Source: Trileptium ribeirensis
Taxonomy: Eukaryota; Nematoda; Enoplea; Enoplida; Thoracostomopsidae
DNA length: 64,000 bases
Assembly: GCA_030248225.1 (NCBI GenBank)
Contig: JASANE010001448.1
Location: 1-64,000 of the forward strand
Direction of reading: 5' to 3'
Below, piece by piece: positions 12,195 to 24,147 of this stretch (position 1 is the stretch's first letter; every line of letters begins with the position of its first letter). Made by a program: the position numbers and the translations under genes. The notes below the pieces were generated by a model, which did not search any database, had not been told where the DNA came from, and saw only the letters and a program-made list of their open reading frames with translations.

Positions 12195-12680
12195 TATTCC
12201 TCTGCTGCTACGTGACAATTGAGTAAACTAAAGGACTGCTGTAGCAAACTTTATGATCTTTCCAGGGATCAAAAAGACTAGAAACAGGACAGTGTATAAT
12301 CTGTGGTCCAAGTTGGCTTTCGGGAAGTGCACCGGTTTTGCGGAATTTATTCGCGAAATTCTGGCAGCTAGTTTTTCGGTTTTATTATTGTCAACTATCT
12401 AGCGGTTCTAATATTTAGGTTTGCGATACATGTAGCATTTAAAACCTCCTCGGAAAACGCGAAACGTAGTGTAAGCGATCCGCTATGTAATGCAGGCTTT
12501 GGTAGAAGCAAGGCCTAATGGTATAGTACAGGTCACACCAATCTATTGATAAGGTGTTCAAGTCTTCTATGCTTCTTTTTTGCTATTTTGCAGTTTTGCT
12601 TTTGAATAAATGGTGCTCATAACATATAAAAACATTGTCAGAGTAATATAGCACTAATGAAACGGTAATTGAAGTCCTTG
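12195..12680 (+). repeat. Dispersed ~500-bp repeat with tRNA-like core, copy 2
   Basis: Collinear with 6357-6876. The tRNA-like core at 12505-12575 is 71 nt long: GAAGCA at its start pairs with TGCTTC at its end, a CCT/AGG D-stem encloses AATGGTATAGTAC, and the T-arm AGGTG-TTCAAGT-CTTCT keeps four of five pairs with a GTTCAAGTC B-box. The anticodon arm does not fold, so it is not a functional tRNA. The last third repeats AATAAATGGTGCTC and AATTGAAGTCCTTG of copy 1. Confidence 0.6.
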
Positions 12681-13252
12681 TTATCTAGTTGTTTGTAATG
12701 ATATGAATTGTTAAAGGCGAAATTTTTAGGCCAAAATCGAGTCTCTTTAGCTTCACAAAAACTAACGAGCAGAGTAATAGGAGCCTAGTTCACAAGATGA
12801 CGGGATTCAGACAAAACATATGACCCCAGGCTACGATACATCAAAACCATTAGCGGTTAGTGCGCTGGTAAACGATTTCTTCAAGAAATTTTACTACAGG
12901 CTCGTCGATACTGGCTTGGCCGTAGCATTCCTAGCGACACGGCAAGCCACAGAATACATAGAATACAGTAGATGCATCCAAAGCGGCATTTTGACCTTTT
13001 CGGAAACCATCTCATTCGATATGTGACCTTATATAGATGGTAAAACATGACAACGACGGTAGTTGGGCATAACTTAAATTTTAGAATTTATCTTTTTATC
13101 GATACCGTACTACGCATGTTTTCTAAATTTTAAAAATTATTCCAAAAGCATTTTGTAAGAAATTATTTGTTTGTATATATTATTTGTGTAGTGAAGCTGA
13201 AAGGATTTTGCGGAAGTAATTCCATAAATAAACATCACTACGTGACAAAAAA
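12681..13252. other. Intergenic stretch, nothing seen
   Basis: A 68-codon frame at 12820-13026 is unrecognised and has no splice or repeat context. Confidence 0.45.
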
Positions 13253-13332
13253 ATTTTGTTTATGGAAAGGCAGGAACTTTTATTAGCCGCATTAACGGCT
13301 AATAAAAGCTCCTACCTTTCTATAAACAAAAT
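13253..13332. repeat. Long hairpin: 38-bp inverted repeat with 4-base loop
   Basis: The left arm 13253-13290 and right arm 13295-13332 are reverse complements over 38 bp with four mismatches and no gap. The loop is ATTA. All four differences are transitions. Transcribed from the minus strand, three of the four become G-U pairs and one is A-C, so that RNA would fold into a nearly continuous stem. This could be a foldback MITE relic or a small-RNA precursor; the sequence alone does not decide. Confidence 0.85.
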
Positions 13333-13745
13333 TGTAGCAATGCCATGAAAGGGTCCTAAAGATTGTTGTTTTATATAATATTGCAAACCGTGTTCTGTTA
13401 ACATAAATCCGAATTGTGAAATATTAGCGAAACGCTTGTCTACTTACAGAATATATATATATACATAGATTAGTTATAGTAGTACTGTAATTGCTCACTA
13501 TCTACTGACCATATTATAAATTGGTTTGATTTAATTTATAAGTTTTGTATCGTGTATAAGTTAACATTTGTAATAATTGTTTATTTACAAATTATATGTG
13601 GCGTCGTAATAACAACTCATGACGCTCACTAGGGCGTTGTGGCTTAATGCTACGCCACTGCTCACTTATCGTCCATTTCGTTCGGAATGAACGTATCTTT
13701 ACTGGTAAGTTTGGTTATACTTCGAAATAAGAAACCATAAACTGT
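13333..13745. other. Spacer before the 120-bp satellite, nothing seen
   Basis: AT-rich, with a short (TA)n run near 13452. No gene recognised. Confidence 0.5.
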
Positions 13746-16700
13746 GTGCTAAATTTAGTACGATAGACTGATATATATATACTTCTGTTGGTATCGTGCA
13801 ACCAGCCATAAGATGTTATATTGTCGCAATGCTAGTGATAAATATGCAAGGGGAGAATTGATCTGTTTGAGGTAATTTTAGCACGATAAACTGATATATA
13901 TATAGTTCTGTTTTGTAGTCCTGCAGCCAGCCATGAGTTGTTATATTGTGGCAATGCTAGTGATAAATACGCAAGAAGTGAATTGGTCTGTTTGAGGTAA
14001 TTTTGGGACGATAAGCTGATATATTTCTGTTGGTAGTCGTGCAGCCACCCATGTGATATTATATTATCGCTATGCTATTGGTAGATCTGCAAGGGGAGAA
14101 TTGATCTGTTTGAGGTAATTTTAGGACGATAAACTGATATATATTTCTGTTGGTAGTCATGCAGCCAGCCATGTGATGTTACATTATCGCGATGTTAGCG
14201 ATAAATATGCAAGGGGAGAATTGATGTATGTGAGGTAATTTTAGGACTATAAAGTGATATATATTTCTGTTGGTAGTCGCATCGCCAGCCATGTGATGTT
14301 ATATTATCGCAATGCTTGTGATAAATCTGCAATTAGAGAATTGATCTGTTTGAGGTAGTTTTGGGATGATAAACTGATGTATATTTCTGTTGGTAGTCGT
14401 GCAACCAGCCATGTGATGTTATATTATCGCAATGCTAGTGATAAATCTGCAAGGGGACAATTGATCTGTTTGAGGTAATTTTATGACGATAAACTGATAT
14501 ATGTTTCTGTTGGTAGTCGTGCAGCCAGCCATGTGATGTATAGTTTCGTAATGCTAGTGATAAATCTACAAGGGGACAATTGATTTGTTTGAGGTAGTTT
14601 TAGAACAATAAACTGATATATATTTGTGTTGGTAGTCGTGCAGCCAGCCATGTGATGTTATACTATCGCAATGCTAGTGATTAATCTGAAAGGATAGAAT
14701 TGATCTGTTTGAGGTAATTTTATGACGATAAACTGATATATATTTCTGTTGGTAGTCGTGCAGCCAGCCATGCGATGTTATATTATCGCAATGCTAGTGA
14801 TAAATCTAAAAGGGAAGAATTGATCTGTTCGAGATAATTTTATGACGACAAACTGATATATGTTTCTGTTGGTAGTCGTGCAGCCAGCCATGGCATCTTA
14901 TATTATCGCAATGTTAGTGATAAATCTGCAAGGGGAGAATTGATCTATTTGAGGTAATTTTAGGACTATAAACTGATATATATTTCTGTTGGTAGTCGTG
15001 CAGCCAGCCATGGCATGTTATATTATCGCAATGCTAGTGATAAATCTGCAAGGGGAGAATACATCTGTTTGAGGTAATTTTAGGACGATAAACTGATATA
15101 TATTTCTGTTGGTAGTCGTTCAGCCAGCCATGTCATGTTATATTATCGCAATGCTATTGGTAGATCTGCAATGGGAGAACTGATCTGTTTGGGGTAATTT
15201 TAGGACGATAAACTGATATATATTTCTGTTGGTAGTCGTGCAGCCAGCCATGTGATGTCATATTATCGCAATGCTAGTGATAAAACTGCAAGGGGGGAAT
15301 TGATCTTTTTGAGGTTATTTTAGGACGATAAACTGATATATATTTCTGTTTGTAGTCGTGCAGCCAGCCATGTGATGTTATATTATCGCAATGTTATTGA
15401 TAAATCTACAAGGGAGAATTGATCTATTTGAGGTAATTTTAGGACGATAAACTGATATATATTTCTGTTAGTAGTCGTGCAGCCAGCCATGTGATGTTAC
15501 ATTATCGCAATATTAGTGATAAATATGCAAGGGGAGAATTGATCAGTTTGAGATAATTTTAGGACGGTAAACTGATATATATTTCTGTTGGTAGTCGTGC
15601 AGCCAGCCATGTGATGTTATATTATCGCAATGCTAGTGATAAATCTAAAAGGGGAGAATTGATCTGTTCGAGATAATTTTATGACGACAAACTGATGTAT
15701 GTTTCTGTTGGTAGTCGTGCAGCCAGCCATGGCATCTTATATTATCGCAATGCTAGTGATAAATCTGCAAGGGGAGAATTGATCTATTTGAGGTAATTTT
15801 AGGACTATAAACTGATATATATTTCTGTTGGTAGTCGTGCAGCCAGCCATGGCATGTTGTATTATCGCAATGTTAGTGATAAATCTGCAAGGGGAGAATT
15901 CATCTGTTTGAGGTAATTTTAGGACGATAAACTGATATATATTTCTGTTGGTAGTCGTGCAGCCAGCCATGTGATGTCATATTATCGCAATGCTAGTGAT
16001 AAAATTGCAAGGGGGGAATTGATCTGTTTGAGGTTATTTTAGGACGATAAACTGATATATATTTCTGTTGGTAGTCGTGCAGCCAGCCATGCGATGTTAT
16101 ATTATCGCAATGCTAGTGATAAATCTAAAAGGGCAGAATTGATCTGTTCGAGATAATTTTATGACGACAAACTGATGTATGTTTCTGTTGGTAGTCGTGC
16201 AGCCAGCCATGGCATCTTATATTATCGCAATGCTAGTGATAAATCTGAAAGGAAAGAATTGATCTGTTTGAGGTAATTTTATGACGATAAACTGATATAT
16301 ATTTCTGTTGGTAGTCGTGCAGCCAGCCATGCGATGTTATATTATCGCAATGCTAGTGATAAATCTAAAAGGGGAGAATTGATCTGTTCGAGATAATTTT
16401 ATGACGACAAACTGATGTATGTTTCTGTTGGTAGTCGTGCAGCCAGCCATGGCATCTTATATTATCGCAATGCTAGTGATAAATCTGCAAGGGGAGAATT
16501 GATCTATTTGAGGTAATTTTAGGACTATAAACTGATATATATTTCTGTTGGTAGTCGTGCAGCCAGCCATGGCATGTTGTATTATCGCAATGTTAGTGAT
16601 AAATCTGCAAGGGGAGAATTCATCTGTTTGAGGTAATTTTAGGACGATAAACTGATATATATTTCTGTTGGTAGTCGTGCAGCCAGCCATGTGATGTCAT

Positions 16701-17380
16701 ATTATCGCAATGCTAGTGATAAAATTGCAAGGGGGGAATTGATCTGTTTGAGGTTATTTTAGGACGATAAACTGATATATATTTCTGTTTGTAGTCGTGC
16801 AGCCAGCCATGTGATGTTATATTATCGCAATGCTATTGATAAATCTGCAAGGGGAGAACCGATCTGTTTGAGGTAATTTTAGGATGATAAACTTATATAT
16901 ATTTCTGTTGGTAGTCGTGCAGCAAGCCATGTGATGTCATATTATCGCAATGCTAGTGATAAATCTACTAGGGGAGAATTGATCTATTTGAGGTAATTTT
17001 AGGACGATAAACTGATATATATTTCTGTTGGTAGTCGTGCAGCCAGCCATTTGATGTTACATTATCGCAATGTTAGTGATAAATATGCAAGGGTAGAATT
17101 GATCTATTTGAGGTAATTTTAGGACTATAAAGTGATATATATTTCTGTTGGTAGTCGCGTCGCCAGCCATGTGATGTTATATTTTCGCAATGCTAGTGAT
17201 AAATCTAAAAGGAGAGAATTTATCTGTTTGAGGTAATTTTATGACGATAAACTGATATATATTTCTGTTGGTGGTCGTGCAGCCAGCCATGTGATGTTAT
17301 ATTTTCAAAATGCTAGTGATAAATCTGTAAGGGGAGAATTGATCACCGTCAGGCAATTTTAATGTCATAAACTGATGAGA
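13746..17380. repeat. 120-bp satellite array, about 30 units
   Basis: About 30 head-to-tail units of 120 bp, occasionally 118-121. Landmarks in each unit are GAGGTAATTTTAGGACGATAA, ACTGATATATATTTCTGTTG, GTAGTCGTGCAGCCAGCCAT, TATTATCGCAATGCTAGTGA and GCAAGGGGAGAATTGATCTG. Edge units (from 13746 and up to 17380) are the most diverged. Several unit subtypes recur in a fixed order, giving a higher-order structure (see findings). The period is a multiple of three, which produces short repeated open frames on the minus strand, but most units carry an in-frame TAA there. Confidence 0.97.
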
Positions 17381-20205
17381 CCACCTTAATTAGAAAACAT
17401 GTTTACAATACACACTGTTATGGCTTGAAATATTATCAAAATTATGTTATAAATACTAGCAAAATTTTGCCTAACCAGAAATAAAACAACATCATGTCTA
17501 GCAAAAATCTGAAGCAACACTATCAGAAGAACATATTAGTAATGTAAGCGAAGTATAAGAGTTAAAGCTAATATGGCTGAAAACATTTGTATATGTGATT
17601 ATTTTGTTTATGTTTTACTAGAAGAATGCTTTACTGTTGGAGCACAAAAAATATCCGCGAAATAAAATATGCATTTCAAATTTGATAAACATTTAGCCTT
17701 CAAACGCTGATCAAACAAATTTTATACTAAACTGACGAACATACATTGACTTAAGACGCAGTTTTATATGCGCATTTACAAACCGCCAAATGTGAAATAT
17801 AAGTATTGACAAAAAGACCTTATAAAAGCTTTGAAAATGAGTGTACTCGTGTGACGCCGAGTTATACTCAGACATTTTATCATTTACGATGGTGTGGTCG
17901 TTTTTGCCCTGCTCTCAAGGATTTCAGGGTGGTACCCCAGGCATTCCGGGACCCTAAGGATTACAGAATGGTACCATGAAGGTTTGTGGGTAGTACTCCA
18001 AGGATTCCACGGTGGTATCCCCAATGTTTTCTAAGAGGATATCGGCTATTATTGCTCTAATGCCATTTTATTAGCGGTCTCACAGCTGGTACCCCAAAAG
18101 AAACGGAAGAAAGGGACTGTCGATAGCCCCAAGTGGTCGCCCTTATATTCCTGAGCGTAGACCGAAAAACAACTGCGTAATAAGACAAGGCGAAGCACAT
18201 TAGAATGACCGAGTGCAATACAATTCTACAATTTTTTATACGTTTCTCATGATAATAATACAAATGTTCAGCTAAAATCTTGCGCTGCAGTTCGGCGCTT
18301 CCAAAATAGGTCTAAATAAAATTGAACAACTGGAAAATACACTAGAAAATTAAAAAAATATTGTCTATTCGTCAAAGCCGAAAATACACCATCTGAGCAT
18401 TGCAACCAGCGCCTACAGCCATATATAGTTATTTTTGCGCCATCTTAACGGTACACTTTAACATTAACACTCTTTCACAAGATTTAATAAACGACTTTAT
18501 CTCAGAACTCTAACAGAAATACTCTTTTCAGGCACTCGTATTGAATCATTTAAATATTCTTGATTTAATTTTGAGTCAAATCAGTGTTTGACGAATGAAA
18601 TTCAGCAAAATCCAATTATACAACTACGTTGTTCAATAAGCGTCGTCTTTACAGAAGTAGGCATACCTTGAAAGAGAAGGAATCCGTTAAGAAACTGGTC
18701 TCCCAAATTTAATTCTGCAAGCCCGTAACAAATTTTTACACAGTGGAAGTTTTATCTACTTAATAGTTATTCTAATGCTTTATATTTTGCTAAACCATCT
18801 CATTTCAAAATAGAGACTAAAATTTGGAACTTATTGTTCGAAATTTCGAGCGACTGTGATTGTTGTTGTCTCTCATGCACACAAATGTTTCTTTTGTTTG
18901 CTCAAAGCTTTCTCAAAACCATTTTGTAAATCTAACTTTTATTCTGAAAAAACTGTGTTAGCAAATAGAGATAATGCTGAATCTATAACAAAAGGTCATA
19001 TAGCTTGATCTGCACCTTAAAGAATATAGCGCCAAAATGTTTTAAAGCGGCTTTTTCGTCTGCTGGTACAATTATATCCATGCCTTAGATCCTTTCAGTA
19101 AATTGAAACTGTATCAAGATAACGTAAATAGGTAAATGTAACCATGTAGTGGTCTAAACTGTTATCACAAATGATGCGCTTTTGCAATATAAATTTATGT
19201 TAACAGAATGTTTTATAAAAACTATTAAAATATTTTTAAAAAAATTATTAAAAATATTTTTAAGTTCTGAAAAAGCACCAATTTTAATGACACTTTTGAT
19301 CCACTTATGAAAAACTATGGTAAAGATTTGGCTGATTGTGATTGGGTTTACAATTAGTAGGAACTTTTAGGAATTTATATAATTTTATGTTGCAAGCATT
19401 AGATAATGCTTTACATTGGTTCGCCAGTGATATGACGAACAGGTTATGCTTTTGGCCCAGTGATGACAGGTGATCGCCCCGGTAACAAATTCTGGGCTTC
19501 GAAAAAATTTCGCGCTTCGATATTCTGGTCGCACCTACATATGTCCATATTAGGAACAGTTCTGAATTGACACTACCTAAGACCGATACAATCATCTGTT
19601 TTACCAACATTAGGCCCATTCCATCTTTCCTCTAGCCTAGTTATAAAATATATGTATGTTTTCGTAATTCTTAACTCACAACTATGATTTCTATGCATAT
19701 GTCCTTGGATTAAGAAAAGTAGTGGTAGATGGTCTCGGTAAGAGCATGAATGTAATCAGATGTTCTTCTCTTTCTTCTTTTTCCTCATAATTTCCAAGAT
19801 GTCACCCAATTTTCGCTTAAATTTTTTGTAATTATGCTAACTAGATGTGGCCTGGGGGTGGTGCGGTGCTCAGGGAATAGATATAGCATAGGGGCTACGA
19901 TTCCAAAAAGATAGCCTCCGCTTTCTATGAGAACCTATGAATGTGCATCATATCGTTGATTATAAGCACTACCTGAGGGCTGCTTTGATATCATTTAGAC
20001 TAGAAAAGACTAAAAAGTGTAGAAGTGGAAGAATTCACATCTAAACTGAGAAGTGGGAGTTATCCGCGATTTATAAAAACGTGGGGTTCTAGGCAACTTC
20101 ATTTGCACAAATGGTTTTTGTAACGTATACCACTATATCGCCATGAGCGCACGGTTAGTAGGTGTTTGTGTAGATTGGGTTTCGATTTTCACTTTTCTGA
20201 ACTTT
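17381..20205. other. Intergenic stretch, one weak short tandem repeat
   Basis: Near 17917-18025 the words AAGGATT-CA-GGTGGTACCCC recur three times at roughly 40-50-bp spacing, a decayed tandem repeat. An AAATATTTTTAA inverted pair lies at 19225-19265. The 104-codon minus frame at 19305-19619 is unrecognised. No gene supported. Confidence 0.45.
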
Positions 20206-20470
20206 ACAAGTACTTCATAACCAGTGCAGTACAGTACTGTACGGTATAGTCATTGAACTGAATCGTACAGCCATATGTTAATATCTATCGCTCAGATTAA
20301 ATATATACATGCACCTAAATTTCTTTCATATTACTTTCATACAAGTACTTCATAACCAGTGCAGTACAGTACTGTACGGTATAGTCATTGAACTGAATCG
20401 TACAGCCATATGTTAATATCTATCGCTCAGATTAAATATATACATGCACCTAAATTTCTTTCATATTACT
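20206..20470. repeat. Perfect tandem duplication, 135-bp unit
   Basis: Bases 20206-20335 and 20341-20470 read as identical copies joined by a 5-base spacer, so the unit is 135 bp. Each copy includes the 14-base palindrome GTACAGTACTGTAC. The lack of divergence implies a recent duplication, or an assembly duplication. Confidence 0.9.
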
Positions 20471-20927
20471 TGTATAGCACATACCCATTCGAGTTGTAAT
20501 TTCATAATTTAGCGCCGTAATGGATGTATATTAATTTGTACTGGTCCGTTAATTGAACCAAATTTTTTACATGTATAATCCCTGTTTACAAACCCATAGC
20601 AACAGAGTATGGCCAGTAGTGACATCCGCAAACACCTATTCAACTCTCGCGAAAAATCAAACGCTGTGGAATATTCATCGCCGTTTCTGTTTAGTTTTAT
20701 TCTTTTTTCTTATTATGCGGTAAGGAGTCAGTTATACTTGGCGACTAGGATGCCAAGATAAGTATTATTGATCAAGTTAATATTTATTGGTACAGCTGTC
20801 AAGCTGTGCCATGCTTTCACCTATATCAAACGGTGGGTCAACATATATCATTATATAATAGCCATTCCTTTAAGCAAAAACGGAGACCAATAGTTTTTAC
20901 GCCGTGCGTTATTGATGATTCCGCTTG
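20471..20927. other. Intergenic stretch, nothing seen
   Basis: No recognisable gene or repeat before the target duplication of the next element. Confidence 0.45.
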
Positions 20928-20935
20928 CGATAACC

Positions 20936-21097
20936 CATTGGCGTATCTATGGGGGAGGGCATTGGGCCACACCAATTTTTCGAACGCCCAACTGACAATA
21001 TAGCATATATAACATAAAAAATATTTTATACCACTACTAAATAGTATGATTCGAACATACATTGGCCCTCCAAATGAAAATTCTAAATATGCCAATG
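20936..21097. mobile_element. hAT-like MITE, 162 bp
   Basis: Inverted ends CATTGGCGTAT (left) and CATTGGCATAT (right, reverse complement) differ at one base. Flanking 8-bp repeats are CGATAACC (20928-20935) and CGATGACC (21098-21105), matching at seven of eight bases. An 8-bp target duplication is the hAT signature. It has no coding capacity and lies only 90 bp from a second hAT-like element. Confidence 0.7.
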
Positions 21098-21194
21098 CGA
21101 TGACCCCTTTCATAAGCTGGCGCGTAATCAGGCCGGCTTAACTCACAAGTTAGAATTATATTTCTATTATAGTTTATATATTTAAAGTCGTGCA

Positions 21195-21501
21195 CAAGGG
21201 CGCCCGCAGAAATTTTTCCAGAGGGGGGCAAGAATTTTTTTCTTATTTAAGACTCGTTTACCGCACCGCATTAAGGCAACTTGTAAACACAAAATTGGCG
21301 GTCTTTCTCTAAGTTTTGCTTAAAATTCAGTTCTACTTCAAATTTTTACATTTTTTGTCTAAAATTTAATTTTAAGGTGCCTCTGAAAATGATTTTCGGA
21401 GGCAAATTTTCACAAGGGGGGACCCTTATGATTTTTCCGCACCTCCATTTTCCAGGGGGGGGGCAAGTGCCCCCCCTTGCCCCCCCCTGCGGGCGCCCCT
21501 G
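21195..21501. mobile_element. hAT-like MITE, 307 bp
   Basis: A perfect 8-bp target duplication GTCGTGCA occupies 21187-21194 and 21502-21509. Terminal inverted repeats are CAAGGGCGCCCGCAG (left) and CAGGGGCGCCCGCAG (right, reverse complement). Subterminal GGGGGGCAAG-type runs occur in inverted orientation at both ends. The 8-bp duplication and the CAGGGGCG start are hAT hallmarks. The 60-codon minus frame at 21346-21528 lies in the right end and is not a gene. Confidence 0.88.
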
Positions 21502-21509
21502 GTCGTGCA

Positions 21510-24147
21510 TACAAATTGTTGAGTGCACGTCAGATTATGTTAGAAGTTTGTGGTAGTATAGACAGTAGTTCTTTCAATGACATGTACGCACGGTAAGTCG
21601 TCCAAACTCAAACAAATCTTTGCACGCACGGCATCCTATACTACCGAGGTGAGAGGACGTTCCGACCTGGATTTTCAACGGGCTGGGGCGGGTGGGTTAA
21701 AATTTTGTAGCTCCGGGGCGGGTCAGGCCGGGCCGACTTCAAATTCCCATTCTAGCCTCTGCTAAGCTATAACTATTAATTGTGTATTTTTGTCGTCGTG
21801 TAAATTGTTTATCAGAGGTTGCTTGTCTTCGCGCCTTTAAATAATCGGCATATTTGAAATTTGAGTGATACATACATATTTTAATTGCGACTTCGACTAA
21901 ACTTAGTTATGCTATAACCTTGTATATAATACATGCAGCTGGTGGTAACATATACAATACAAGCCAAAATTTATTTATTTATAAAGTTAGTTTTTGAGAG
22001 GTAAGTTACATAATAAGGTATATATGTCGATATTTCAGACAGTGTGAAGTAATACATCCGTGCAAAGTCGAAAAGTTATAAATTTTAGCATCATGACTTG
22101 TTCAAAATATATATTAGTCTAACACGAAAGCAAGGTCAAACTTAAAAATAATATTGCTTAAAGTTTCGTGTTCAATACTCATCGCTGTTATACGTCCACT
22201 TAAAATAAAATAAGCAATCCTAAAACGATACATCTAAAGGCATAATATTTTCTGGTTGGTATCTCAAGAGCTAGTTAGACATTTTACTATTCATTGACTT
22301 GATTGATAATTACATGAGGCAAAGCCATAGCCAGCAAGCACAATTCAAGGGACGCGATTAAGGTTTGAGCATTTACATATGATTGTACGCATTGGGTCCT
22401 GCTGTCCATGATCATAAGTATTCTGACTAGTGTCCAAATTGACAGACTATGTATGAATATTATTAGTTAGAGATTTAGGGTTCCACATATCCGCACAAGA
22501 ATTTGTATATCTGCACAATAACCAGAATTGATGAGCTATGCTAGCAAGTACTAAGCAGGATCAAATCATAGACATGATGATGCATTTGGTTTAATCGATA
22601 TGTTTGTCCCAGCCATGAGGCTGTGACATTGTTTTCGGCAATTCTCAAGCTCGACATCATACGTGTGTTACAGAATAGGTCTATTGAGCCGCTAACGCTA
22701 TGTCTCCATCTAAGGATTATTGGATAATTTAATGATATTATGCGTACATGTAAATATGGGTCCAATTTTTTGTGTCGTATGTTGTCTATTCATCCTTCAA
22801 AAATCGCGACCTACCTGCTATCTAAGACTAGGGGTAAAGTCCGCTGCGCCACTCCAGGTTTTTCAAGTTAACAAGGGAGAGAACATCAAGAATTCAGTAG
22901 AATGAAGTTTAAATTTCTTTGATTGCTATGCCGAAATTTTACATACTTCATTTTCTTTCGCGTACTATACAACAGTAGAAAGTTGTTAAGATTCGAAATG
23001 TTTCCACACTGAACGTCCGGGTTTGAAACACTCGTTTTTAATTTTCCTTTGCTGATATATTTTAAATATATATTCTTTGAGTGTTTTTCGAATCTTATTT
23101 GATCATTAACTACGATCCTGTTATTTTTGGAACGGTAAAAATCGGGAAAATAATACACTGCTGTGGCATTTCTTTAAAGAAAAACTATACTCCATCTCGG
23201 TGCTTAGAATTTTCTGCAGAAGATTACTTTGCTACAGTTGAGCTTATTAGTTTGCAAATCTAATTGTCCACTGTTTGTATGTGTAATGTATATTCCTCGG
23301 TTTAACATTAGCTATATTACGTTTACGCTATTAATAGCGGCAAAGGCTTCCAGGTATACGAATCAGTTAATATACAACTGCCAAACTTTACAAATATCTA
23401 GAATACAAAATGCAACTAATCAACCTGCTCATATCATGGAAATTGCCATAACGAATATTGGGCGTTGCATGGAAGGACTTTCCATATGTTATTTGTTCAA
23501 TTCATATGGTGTCCAATATAGTCTATTGTTGCTACTAATTGTTACAAGGCATATCATCTCGTTCTCTTTTAAAGAATATTTTTTCTTATCATTGTAGTGA
23601 TCATAGAAATAATAATCACTGCTAGCGAAACATCAATTTGCTAGTTAGAATATGATCACAATATAATAACCGTTTCATCCGGGTCCACAGTGTACTGGTT
23701 AGTACCTCTGCTGCGCACGCGGAAGGCCCGCTGTTCAATTCCCAGTGGATCCATTGTTTAGCTTGAGCGTTTTGAGAACAATTCTGATTTATAACATATG
23801 GACGAAGAGGATGTGAATTCTTTTTTGGTCTGTGCTTTCTAAAGGCATGCATGCAACATAAGTTTTCCCTAACAAGAGCGTATGAAAGCGAATGGTCAAC
23901 AGTCCACCACATTACTGTCAACCTTCCTTTTTCACTCAGATTACCTGATGTCACTATCGTAATTTTGGTTATTGTTGTATTCGATGGGAAATGTACGAAA
24001 CAAAATCAAATCAGCACCCTCATACATTATTTTTGACGTACATTAAGGTCTGACTTGAGGCTGTTCTTTAACAAAATCAAATGTTTTGCCTAACTGTAAA
24101 TATGTACTAAAATGAAAAAGCACAGTTAGTTATTGTCTTAATTTCAG
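21510..24147. other. Region upstream of the innexin, mostly empty
   Basis: A GC-rich patch at 21665-21745 (GGGCTGGGGCGGGT and GGGGCGGGTCAGGCCGGG) resembles the subterminal part of another transposon but has no visible partner end. A tRNA-like segment is at 23681-23752. The 122-codon frame at 23229-23597 is unrecognised. The innexin's first coding exon and promoter should lie here or further upstream, but I could not identify them. Confidence 0.4.
23681..23752 (+). tRNA. tRNA-like segment (pseudo-tRNA or SINE head), Ala-CGC-like
   Basis: 72 nt. The acceptor stem GGGTCCA/TGGATCC pairs over seven positions with one G-U. The D-arm GTGT-ACTGGTTA-GTAC pairs with two wobbles. The anticodon stem TCTGC/GCGGA pairs, with loop TGCGCAC placing CGC (Ala) at the anticodon. 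Against function, position 33 is G rather than U, and the T-stem CGCTG/CCCAG pairs only at its ends, although the GTTCAATTCCC B-box is present. Most likely a decayed tRNA or SINE head. Confidence 0.35.

Noticed and set aside
15737..16690. Two identical 77-codon minus-strand frames made of a 40-residue repeat
   Set aside because: They are the 120-bp satellite read in a frame kept by its period. Most other units carry a TAA at the same codon, and the identity comes from the 720-bp duplication.
23622..23954. 110-codon minus-strand frame
   Set aside because: It runs antisense through the tRNA-like segment at 23681-23752 and has no gene-like features.
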